Source: JAPUME01 sp964605715
GTDB lineage: Bacteria > Acidobacteriota > Terriglobia > UBA7540 > JAPUME01
NCBI GenBank assembly: GCA_964605715.1
Contig: CAZSDV010000052.1
Location: 1 to 15,393 of the forward strand
Length of the DNA: 15,393 nucleotides
Reading direction: 5' to 3'
Both the position numbers and the translations under genes were made by a program. Of the stretch, positions 1-6,005 are shown piece by piece (positions within the stretch are counted from its first letter, which is position 1; each line of letters starts with the position of its first letter). The notes below the pieces were generated by a model. That model did not search any database, had not been told where the DNA came from, and worked only from the letters and a program-made list of their open reading frames with translations.

Positions 1-750
1 AGTGAATACTGGTCAATTGAAGCCTATGAGGGGGTTGATCGATTCCTTCAGGGTGGCGGAAATGCAATTGTTTTCTCCGGAAATACCATGTTCTGGCGAG
101 TCACTTACGACGATAAATCTGAAGTCATGGAGTGTCGAAAATACGACTCGGACATCGGAGGTCGACCATCAGCACAGGTGGGAGAACTGTATCACAGCCA
201 CGATAAAAGGCGAGGCAGCCTGATGCGCTACTGTGGTTTTCCCGCCTGGAAAGTCCTCGGCCTCGAATGCATCGGGTGGTGGGGCCTGGAAAAAGAAAAT
301 TTTGGGGTTTACGAGGCGTCCCAAACTGACCACTTTTTATTCAATCATCCCCACACGGTGGGGCTCAAGGATGGCGAGACCTTCGGGCATGCACCAAACG
401 GAGGGTCACCGCGTGTTGGGGGCCATGAATCAGATGTCCGTTTACCTAGAATCCAACAAATCACGAATCACATTCCCGAAGGAGCCTCCTTTCCTGAAGA
501 ACCAGCTGGAATCACCACCCTGGCACAGGTCGTTAAAAAAGGACGCCGCGGAATAAATTATTTCGGGCGCTGGGAGCCACTTGAACACGGCGTTATCGCA
601 GAAATGACATATTGGAAGCGACCTAATGGTGGCCAAGTATTTCATGGAGGCTGCATTGCGGGAGGTTGGGCATTATCCGCTGATCTAAAATTTCAGACGC
701 TTATTCAGAACGTCCTCCACCACTTCGGGGTCCCAAACCGGAAGATCTGA
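1..750 (+). CDS. N,N-dimethylformamidase large-subunit-like protein, C-terminal fragment
   Basis: The frame is open from the first base of the window to a TGA at 748-750, giving 249 residues of a protein whose N-terminus lies outside. It resembles the C-terminal part of the DMFase beta/large-subunit family: an EYWS motif at residues 2-5, a GGNAIVFSGNTMFWRV segment at about 19-33, and a final stretch with FHGGCIAGGW, LSAD and NVLHHFGV. In the known enzyme this subunit carries the metal-dependent amidohydrolase that splits N,N-dimethylformamide into formate and dimethylamine, and it works with a small subunit. I cannot see the catalytic region or a small subunit, so substrate and activity are unknown. 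Many uncharacterised environmental homologues exist, and this could be one that acts on another amide. It converges on the enolase-superfamily gene, with 45 bases between the stops. Family call is good; function is inferred. Confidence 0.8.
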   Translation, partial: SEYWSIEAYEGVDRFLQGGGNAIVFSGNTMFWRVTYDDKSEVMECRKYDSDIGGRPSAQVGELYHSHDKRRGSLMRYCGFPAWKVLGLECIGWWGLEKENFGVYEASQTDHFLFNHPHTVGLKDGETFGHAPNGGSPRVGGHESDVRLPRIQQITNHIPEGASFPEEPAGITTLAQVVKKGRRGINYFGRWEPLEHGVIAEMTYWKRPNGGQVFHGGCIAGGWALSADLKFQTLIQNVLHHFGVPNRKI

Positions 751-753
751 TGT

Positions 754-783
754 AATCGAGAATTCACGTGTTCGATTGCTTTT
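754..783 (+). terminator. weak terminator-like hairpin between convergent genes
   Basis: An inverted repeat (754-760 with 771-777, six Watson-Crick pairs plus a G-T, ten-base loop) starts three bases after the stop of the plus-strand gene. It is followed by GC and four T residues. The stem is AT-rich and the T run is short, so this is a weak intrinsic terminator at best. Confidence 0.3.
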
Positions 784-795
784 GAGATAGACACC

Positions 796-2367
796 TTAAC
801 CTTTTTCAGGTTTCGACTGTGCGTCGATCTCACGATTCAGCTGCGCGTCAACTTCTTGGTTCTCTTCTGTTCCTAAAATATGGGCCACCTGGTAGGGATA
901 AGTATGGTGATGAAATCGTTCGGCAGCCTGGAATTTCGGCCAACCCGACTGATTGGTCCGGCGAGGTCGGTCAAGCAGATAATTAGAATAGATCTTCTGG
1001 GCATATTCCCGATGCCTAGCGACAACTTTGGGCACATACCGGTAGCGCTCTAGGCGCTTCGGATCCAACTTTAATCCGTGGCCAGGTAATGAGGACAGGT
1101 TAAGGTGTCCTCCTTCCCAGTTAAACTGCCCTCCCTCAATCACATCATCACTAACATGAATCGTCTCATTATCAATCGGGTGACAAACACGTGGAGTCGT
1201 GCCCATGTAAAGTCCTGCCCTTTCGGACTCATAGACNNNNNNNNNNGAAGCGCGAAATGTAAGCTGGAGACAAAGCTCAAAATTACTGTGTACAGTTACG
1301 TGCATTCCCATGAATTTGGCAATCTGTGCAATCCGCCACAGCCCCCATGGACCCAGCCCAATATCTGGAACTGACACATCGGCTCCTTCGTACCTCTCCA
1401 GTAGGTACCAATTTGGCTCCCATTGGTTGGAAATTTCCGTAGCACCCAGCGGGTGCACAATGGGTGGCCACCAATGACAGGAAAGAGGCGTTCGTTGTTC
1501 ATGTCTTAGATCAGTCATTTTCCGGTAGTAATACTCCAACTGGAATCCTCCCTCTTCCGTGTGGCGGGATGAAAGCTTTTCATTTGAAGGATAGTACCGT
1601 TGTGGAAGAAGTGAATTTACGGGTTGCTCAGCATATTCCAGGTTACAGGATTCTACCGCTCGCAGTATGCGCCGAGCCTCTTGGAAGTTCCAAGTGCCGT
1701 GCGCATCGATCCGGATCAATGTCTCTGGGCCAACAGCTTCCCGGATCCGTGGGATTAGTTCAATATGATCCTCCGGCTGATAGCTCGTCATGGAAACCTT
1801 TACCGCTGGAAAACCTTTTTGTGCGCATTCGCCAGCAAAATTCGGCCATGTCTCGTACGTAACCTCACCCTTTCCGTCCTGATCGGGAAAACGCTGCCAG
1901 GTATAAGCTGCCATCGGTACTTTGTCTGGCGGAGAAAATCCCACTTCAAAAAGTTCTCCCCACAAGATATGCAATGGCTTTTTGAGCACCTGCCCCACTA
2001 GGTCCCACCAAGCCATGAACAAAGGTTCTTCAAGGGCTGGATCGAGTAAATTCTGTTGTGGTGAGTTTCTTAGTTGCGTCAGGCAGTTGCGTGCCTTCTT
2101 GTCCAGGTTAACAGACCATTCACCAGTGCCGATGATTCCTTCCTTTGTCACAAGTTCAATAAATTCCCAAGAGACCGCTGGCAAAGCTTGCCACCCTGGT
2201 GTATAAACCCCCACCATAGGGATCAATACTTTATGCACGCGTGCTTCCCTTAGTGTCAGTTGATGCGGTGATAGCCAAGCACGGAGTTTCTCGCGGTACA
2301 GAATAATTCTCCGCTTCAGCATGGCATCAAAATCGCGAACGTCACTCACGTTTATTGTATTGGCCAT
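796..2367 (-). CDS. enolase-superfamily (mandelate racemase/muconate lactonizing-like) protein
   Basis: The family removes a proton alpha to a carboxylate using a Mg2+-bound enolate; members are sugar-acid dehydratases, racemases or cycloisomerases. The 523 residues include an N-terminal capping domain (about 35-150) and a barrel (about 150-430). Visible residues are K190, the metal ligand D221 in RIDAHGTWN, E247 in YAEQPV, D330/D335 and H360 in VHSNFEL, which would form the usual Asp-His pair. The K-x-K motif reads K-V-S, so the second lysine is absent. About 85 residues extend beyond the usual barrel end near GLKLD (431-435). A 10-N gap (1237-1246) replaces residues 374-377, and the frame is kept across it. 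The ATG at 2365-2367 has an AAAGG about eight bases upstream. The alternating strands with an SDR and an aminotransferase suggest a catabolic role. Superfamily is secure; the reaction is not. Confidence 0.85.
   Translation of the reverse strand: MANTINVSDVRDFDAMLKRRIILYREKLRAWLSPHQLTLREARVHKVLIPMVGVYTPGWQALPAVSWEFIELVTKEGIIGTGEWSVNLDKKARNCLTQLRNSPQQNLLDPALEEPLFMAWWDLVGQVLKKPLHILWGELFEVGFSPPDKVPMAAYTWQRFPDQDGKGEVTYETWPNFAGECAQKGFPAVKVSMTSYQPEDHIELIPRIREAVGPETLIRIDAHGTWNFQEARRILRAVESCNLEYAEQPVNSLLPQRYYPSNEKLSSRHTEEGGFQLEYYYRKMTDLRHEQRTPLSCHWWPPIVHPLGATEISNQWEPNWYLLERYEGADVSVPDIGLGPWGLWRIAQIAKFMGMHVTVHSNFELCLQLTFRAXXXXVYESERAGLYMGTTPRVCHPIDNETIHVSDDVIEGGQFNWEGGHLNLSSLPGHGLKLDPKRLERYRYVPKVVARHREYAQKIYSNYLLDRPRRTNQSGWPKFQAAERFHHHTYPYQVAHILGTEENQEVDAQLNREIDAQSKPEKG
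1237..1246. other. assembly gap (10 N) inside the enolase-superfamily gene
   Basis: Ten Ns occur here. The minus-strand frame continues on both sides if the true gap length is 1 modulo 3, which ten satisfies. The gap lies shortly after the catalytic His segment, so a few barrel residues are unknown. Confidence 0.99.
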
Positions 2368-2685
2368 AAAGCAAGCCTTTCGCTGGGTATACTTAAATTC
2401 AGGAAATCCTATAAAGGTGAATTTTTTAGGGAATGCACCTCTAGTTGATTTACTTGAATAAGAATGCCAAAAATAAATTCGATTTTAAGGTGAGCGACAA
2501 TATACTCTTTCTTCGAAAAGAATTCAAAGCTTCTCAACTAACCAAGCTAGCCCTAACCGATGGTGGATATTCTAAGGTCCAGTGATTTACAATCCCCTTG
2601 TCTGCGGAAAACCGAAGCTCTGAACATATGACCACGGAATTACTGCTGGAGTGATCTTTGGTCCCGTCAAAAGAGAGGAGGTAAG
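2368..2685. promoter_or_regulatory. divergent intergenic region between the enolase-like and SDR genes
   Basis: No gene is seen in these 318 AT-rich bases, which must drive both flanking divergent genes. They hold an imperfect inverted repeat (2415-2423 with 2432-2440, one mismatch, eight-base loop) that could be an operator. A weak plus-strand promoter candidate is TTCGAT at 2478-2483, 17 bases, then TATACT at 2501-2506. The position is right for a shared regulatory region, but no single element is convincing. Confidence 0.4.
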
Positions 2686-3456
2686 GTGAAACTTAAAGGA
2701 AAGGTTTCCATTTTGACCGGTGCGGGAGCAGGAATTGGCCGCGCCACCGCTTTCGAGTTCGCCAAAGAAGGCGCCACGCTGGTAGTTGCTGACGTTAATG
2801 CTCAGGCCGGCCAATCCATAGCCCAAGAAATCCAGGCCCTGGGAGGTAAAGCTCGATTTGTTTCCTCAGATATTTCTAAACCAGATGAGGTAAAAAATCT
2901 AATCGCAACCACCATTGATACCTATGGGGAAATTCACATTCTTTTCAATAATGCTGCTGTTCAAATTGGGACCACAGTGGAGGAAACTACATTGGAAGAG
3001 TGGGATACTATCTGGAAAATCAATGTTGGGGGAATTTTTCTCTGCTCTAAATACTGCATGCCCGAACTTCGCAAGACAAAAGGAAATATTGTCAACATGG
3101 CCTCGGTCAATGGATATTTTGCTGAGCCTCTCTCAGCAGCATATTGTGCAACAAAGGGTGCAATCCTTGCCTTAACCAAGGCCATGGCTATCGATCACGG
3201 AGCTGAGGGCATTCGTGTCAATTGCATTTGTCCAGGGTATATCGATGCAGGATTAGCAGAAGCCTATTTTCGCATTCAACCCAATCCAGCGAGTGCTCGT
3301 CAGGAGGCAGGAAAGCTACATGCCCTTGGGCGCATAGGCCAGGCTGACGAGGTAGCCAAAGTGGCCGTGTTTTTAGCCAGCGACGATGCTTCCTTTGTAA
3401 CTGGATCTGCCATTGGGGTCACCGGAGGAATGGGTTCAGGTCTGCCACCTTCATGA
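2686..3456 (+). CDS. short-chain dehydrogenase/reductase (SDR)
   Basis: This is a 256-residue classical SDR, an NAD(P)-dependent oxidoreductase of alcohols and ketones. It shows the TGAGAGIG nucleotide loop (11-18), an acidic D36 after the second strand that favours NAD+ over NADP+, NNAA (88-91), N113, catalytic S140, Y153 and K157 (SAAYCATK), and a PG at 183-184. The length is typical. The start is GTG at 2686, chosen because a strong GAGAGGAGGT lies at 2673-2682 and the protein begins just before the first beta strand. It is transcribed away from the enolase-like gene and converges on the aminotransferase with only eight bases between the stops. The substrate is unknown; the neighbours suggest a hydroxy-acid, sugar-acid or amino-alcohol intermediate. 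The fold and enzyme class are secure. Confidence 0.92.
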   Translation: MKLKGKVSILTGAGAGIGRATAFEFAKEGATLVVADVNAQAGQSIAQEIQALGGKARFVSSDISKPDEVKNLIATTIDTYGEIHILFNNAAVQIGTTVEETTLEEWDTIWKINVGGIFLCSKYCMPELRKTKGNIVNMASVNGYFAEPLSAAYCATKGAILALTKAMAIDHGAEGIRVNCICPGYIDAGLAEAYFRIQPNPASARQEAGKLHALGRIGQADEVAKVAVFLASDDASFVTGSAIGVTGGMGSGLPPS

Positions 3457-3464
3457 CAACCTTA

Positions 3465-4766
3465 CTAATGGATCATGCTCTTAAGTACTGCCTCGGCAGA
3501 TTCGAGCGTGAAGTCGACGTGCTTGTCGGTATGACTAAAGCTCAGGTGATTCCGTTTCAGGTTGAGAGGGAACTTGAAGATGCCACGCTCGAGCATGCCT
3601 CGCCGATAGGCCAGGAACTGCTCAACGTCGTTTCTCATTAGGTCAGTGTAATTCCGTACGGGACCATCAAGAAAATACATAAGGAAAACTGACCCAAACC
3701 CTGTCACCGTCGCTTTCACTTTTAAACGTGAGGTGATCTCGGAAAGACCACGCCGCATCTTCTCTCCAAGGCGGAAAATATGGTCATGGACATTTTGATT
3801 TTCCATGGTTTCTATAGTGGCCAGAGAGGCCGCACAGCTAGAGGAATGTCCGTTATAGGTACCGGCGAAAAAAACGTTTCCTGCTGGATGAGTGTTGAAC
3901 TGATCCATTAAATCTGCTCGGCCGCAGATGGCAGCCATGGGAAACCCATTGGCCATGGCCTTGGCAAGGGTGGTCAGATCAGGCGTAACCCCACAAATCT
4001 TTTGGTAGCCTCCCAGGCTGTGCCGGAACCCAGTAATCACCTCATCAAAGATGAGCACAGCCCCGCGGTCCCGCGTTAGGCTGCGCAGGCCCTCCAAAAA
4101 ACCAGGCTCGGGTAGTACGCATCCGATGTTGTGAGGAATGGGTTCTACGATTACACCCGCTACTTCCTCGTGATTCTTGCGAAAAGTACGCTCGACATCC
4201 TCTAGATCATTGAACGTACAAACAAGTGTGTTGTCAATGGCCTCATCCAGCATACCCGCCGAACCAGGATCCCGTTGGCCGATTTTTTCTGGGGCGCTCA
4301 GCATGTTGCGCAAGACATAATCATGCCATCCGTGGTAGCAACCCTGAAACTTAATGAGCTTCTTTCTCCCCGTTGCGGCTCGCGCCAGCCGGATCGCATG
4401 GTAGGTGGCCTCGGAACCAGCATTGCAAAATAAAACTTTTTCTGCGCTTGGAACATGCTCTACGATCTTTTTTGACAGACGGATTTCCAGTTCCGTGGTT
4501 CCCACTCCAAAAAGGTCAGACTGATGAAAGGTCTCAATGACTCGCCGGTTTACTTCCTGAAAATTATGACCAAGAACAATCGGCCCAAAAGCAGCATGGA
4601 AGTCAATGTATTCCTTTCCTTCTTGGTCTGTTATCGTAGCCCCTTCAGCCTTTGTGAATAGAAAGTTAGGAGAAATATTACGAAGGGAAGTATGTACGCC
4701 TCCTGGAGCATAACGACAGGCTTCCTCAAGCATCGCAGTTGCGGTAGACATCTCAGAAGATTTCAT
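3465..4766 (-). CDS. class III PLP aminotransferase, glutamate-1-semialdehyde aminomutase-like
   Basis: The 433-residue protein has the layout of fold-type I class III aminotransferases: PGGV near 21, NAGSEA (115-120) for PLP phosphate binding, YHGWHD (144-149) stacking on the ring, DEVITGFR (241-248) with the pyridine-binding Asp, Schiff-base K269 in TTLAKA, and GTYNGH (302-307). These fit the glutamate-1-semialdehyde aminomutase (HemL) branch. However, the stretch after the lysine reads MANGFPMAAICGR rather than the GGGLPVGAYGG expected of true HemL, and no heme gene is nearby. I read it as a HemL-like aminotransferase or aminomutase of unknown substrate in the catabolic block. The ATG at 4764-4766 has GAGGAAA at 4771-4777. 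A genuine tetrapyrrole role is less likely but not excluded. Confidence 0.85.
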   Translation of the reverse strand: MKSSEMSTATAMLEEACRYAPGGVHTSLRNISPNFLFTKAEGATITDQEGKEYIDFHAAFGPIVLGHNFQEVNRRVIETFHQSDLFGVGTTELEIRLSKKIVEHVPSAEKVLFCNAGSEATYHAIRLARAATGRKKLIKFQGCYHGWHDYVLRNMLSAPEKIGQRDPGSAGMLDEAIDNTLVCTFNDLEDVERTFRKNHEEVAGVIVEPIPHNIGCVLPEPGFLEGLRSLTRDRGAVLIFDEVITGFRHSLGGYQKICGVTPDLTTLAKAMANGFPMAAICGRADLMDQFNTHPAGNVFFAGTYNGHSSSCAASLATIETMENQNVHDHIFRLGEKMRRGLSEITSRLKVKATVTGFGSVFLMYFLDGPVRNYTDLMRNDVEQFLAYRRGMLERGIFKFPLNLKRNHLSFSHTDKHVDFTLESAEAVLKSMIH

Positions 4767-4992
4767 CTGGTTTCCTCGATATTCCTAAGGAAGATAGAGT
4801 CTGGGGTTCGTTGGTTTATGCTCAAAAAGATATTGCCCTCCGACAAAAACACAATTTACCCCCCTGCTTTTCCTAATATGAAATTTTTTGAAGGCACGTT
4901 AACACACGGCCAAAATTCCCCCAAGGAAATTCCCTTCCGGTAGCACCGCACCCAGCATACCCTTTTAAACCAAAAAGATATTTAAAATTATG

Positions 4993-5038
4993 AGACCAGA
5001 TATCTTCTCGAAATTACGATGTGGATCCTGGTCTTTTT
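4993..5038 (+). terminator. isolated terminator-like hairpin
   Basis: AGACCAG (4993-4999) pairs perfectly with CTGGTCT (5028-5034), and the second arm runs straight into five T residues (5034-5038). The 28-base loop is longer than usual and the stem has seven pairs. There is no plus-strand gene upstream for more than 1.3 kb, so it may end an unannotated short transcript or be chance. Confidence 0.35.
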
Positions 5039-5140
5039 ACCCTTAATGTCTTCAAGGAAATACTCTATAGCACTAAGCAATCTGTAGATTCAGAAATCAA
5101 CCTCGACATACGATAAAACTACTTGTGTACCTGAGCGAGC

Positions 5141-5159
5141 AACCTTACAAAATAAGGTT
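5141..5159. repeat. perfect 7-bp AT-rich palindrome
   Basis: AACCTTA (5141-5147) and TAAGGTT (5153-5159) are exact reverse complements around a five-base loop CAAAA. No T run follows. It lies about 45 bases upstream of the tRNA-Sec -35 box, where it could be a regulator site; no function is shown. Confidence 0.4.
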
Positions 5160-5205
5160 ATCCAGCGCCATCTGCTAAATTATCCTCATAAGCAACGGCT
5201 GCAGA

Positions 5206-5235
5206 TTGGACGGCGACAACTAGGTGCCTTATAAT
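5206..5235 (+). promoter_or_regulatory. sigma-70 type promoter of tRNA-Sec
   Basis: TTGGAC (5206-5211), 18 bases, then a perfect TATAAT (5230-5235). The mature tRNA begins at 5242, six bases after the -10 box. Predicted initiation is therefore at or within a base or two of the tRNA 5' end, leaving little or no 5' leader. Confidence 0.7.
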
Positions 5236-5241
5236 CAGCGT

Positions 5242-5336
5242 GGAAGTGCATGTGGTCTGGTGACCGCCCTGGACTTCAAATCCAGTGGTCCTGCCTTGCG
5301 TGGGACGGTCGGTTCGATTCCGACACACTTCCGCCA
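5242..5336 (+). tRNA. selC: selenocysteine tRNA (anticodon TCA)
   Basis: The 95-base sequence folds as a bacterial tRNA-Sec. It has an acceptor GGAAGTG/CACTTCC, a six-pair D stem (5252-5257 with 5262-5267) with only a four-base loop, and an anticodon stem CTGGA/TCCAG holding the TCA anticodon at 5276-5278. It also has a long variable arm (GTCC/GGAC at 5288-5291 and 5303-5306), a T arm GTCGG/CCGAC with TTCGATT loop, discriminator G5333 and encoded CCA (5334-5336). The extended D stem, UGA-reading anticodon and long variable arm are diagnostic. It is charged with serine, converted by SelA (or SelA-like enzymes), and delivered by SelB to UGA codons marked by a SECIS hairpin. The eighth acceptor pair typical of bacteria would be C5249-A5325, a mismatch. 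The organism should therefore make selenoproteins; none is visible in this window. Confidence 0.94.
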
Positions 5337-5400
5337 TCCGGCCTTGAGAACAACCTCTTCTTTATTAAAACCCTTATTGAGTGGAGGGTCGCTTTTAATT

Positions 5401-5427
5401 CTAGGCTTCACCGAAACCTAGTTTTTT
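5401..5427 (+). terminator. intrinsic terminator downstream of tRNA-Sec
   Basis: CTAGGCTT (5401-5408) pairs with AAACCTAG (5414-5421) with one C-A mismatch and a five-base loop, followed by six Ts (5422-5427). It lies 64 bases after the tRNA CCA and just before the stop of the convergent redoxin gene. On the minus strand no T run follows the stem, so it mainly serves tRNA-Sec. Confidence 0.65.
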
Positions 5428-5432
5428 GAGTG

Positions 5433-5927
5433 TCAGCCAGGTTTATATTCAGGAATGGTTTCACCAGAGGGAAAAATTTCAGGGCCTGCGTTTGGTAACT
5501 CAACTTTCGAAAGCTCATCCTGGATAGCCAGCAAATCAACCTTACAAAATCCTTCGCTTGAAATTTGAATTTCCCCATTTTGGTGAATCAGGAAAATGGA
5601 AGGAACAAAGTGCAACTCATATGCTGACGAAACCATAAAGTTTTCATCATCGATCAGCATCGGGAAGCTAAGACAATATTCTTGATAAAACTCTGCCGTA
5701 TCTTCTGGCAGGTCCTGGGAGATAGCCACAACTTGGACTCTCCCGCCCGAGAAGCGCTTATAGAGCCTTTCGAGAAAAGGGAAAGTGTACTGACATGTGG
5801 GGCAGGAGGTCTTGAAGAATGCCACTACCGCAGGACCTTTTTTTAGGGTATCGGCAAGCGACCGCTTCCCTCCTGTAAGTGTTTTTAAATCAAACGAGGG
5901 CGCTTTTTGTCCCGCTTCAAGCGACAT
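5433..5927 (-). CDS. thioredoxin-fold redoxin (AhpC/TSA-TlpA type)
   Basis: The 164-residue protein opens like a peroxiredoxin/redoxin (AGQKAPSFDLKTLTGGKRSL) and carries a C42-P-T-C45 active site inside a FFKTSCPTCQYTFP segment, plus the cis-proline region FVPS at about 107-110. A dithiol CxxC with no signal peptide points to a cytoplasmic thiol-disulfide reductase or a thioredoxin-like peroxidase rather than an exported cytochrome-maturation TlpA. The ATG at 5925-5927 has an excellent GGAGGG (5934-5939) six bases upstream. It lies 78 bases downstream of the second VWA gene on the same strand and may be the last gene of that operon. It converges with tRNA-Sec. Related redoxins in some bacteria use selenocysteine, but here both positions are cysteine codons. 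Fold is certain; partner is unknown. Confidence 0.88.
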   Translation of the reverse strand: MSLEAGQKAPSFDLKTLTGGKRSLADTLKKGPAVVAFFKTSCPTCQYTFPFLERLYKRFSGGRVQVVAISQDLPEDTAEFYQEYCLSFPMLIDDENFMVSSAYELHFVPSIFLIHQNGEIQISSEGFCKVDLLAIQDELSKVELPNAGPEIFPSGETIPEYKPG

Positions 5928-6005
5928 TTATTTCCCTCCGCAAAGTTACCAATAATTCTGTCTCCCGTATTCCTTTATGGTCAGAAACCGCACGGAAGGC
6001 CTAGC

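Larger units (their letters stand above)
4767..5241. other. 475-base region without a supported protein gene
   Basis: This AT-rich stretch separates the start of the minus-strand aminotransferase from tRNA-Sec. It should contain the aminotransferase promoter, but I find no convincing -35/-10 pair on the minus strand. It also holds a plus-strand terminator-like hairpin near 4993-5038, a perfect AT-rich palindrome at 5141-5159, and the tRNA-Sec promoter. An 83-codon frame at 4692-4943 overlaps the aminotransferase start, lacks recognisable domains, and is not credible. Confidence 0.6.

Noticed and set aside
3453..3641. 62-codon plus-strand frame after the SDR
   Set aside because: Lies wholly antisense to the conserved C-terminus of the aminotransferase.
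4692..4943. 83-codon plus-strand frame across the aminotransferase start
   Set aside because: Antisense to a well supported gene, no domain and no ribosome site.
5224..5421. 65-codon plus-strand frame over tRNA-Sec
   Set aside because: It is simply the tRNA gene and its terminator read as protein.
5433..5927. Redoxin as a selenoprotein encoded next to tRNA-Sec
   Set aside because: Both active-site positions are ordinary cysteine codons and no in-frame TGA is involved. I also found no convincing in-frame selenocysteine TGA in the other genes.
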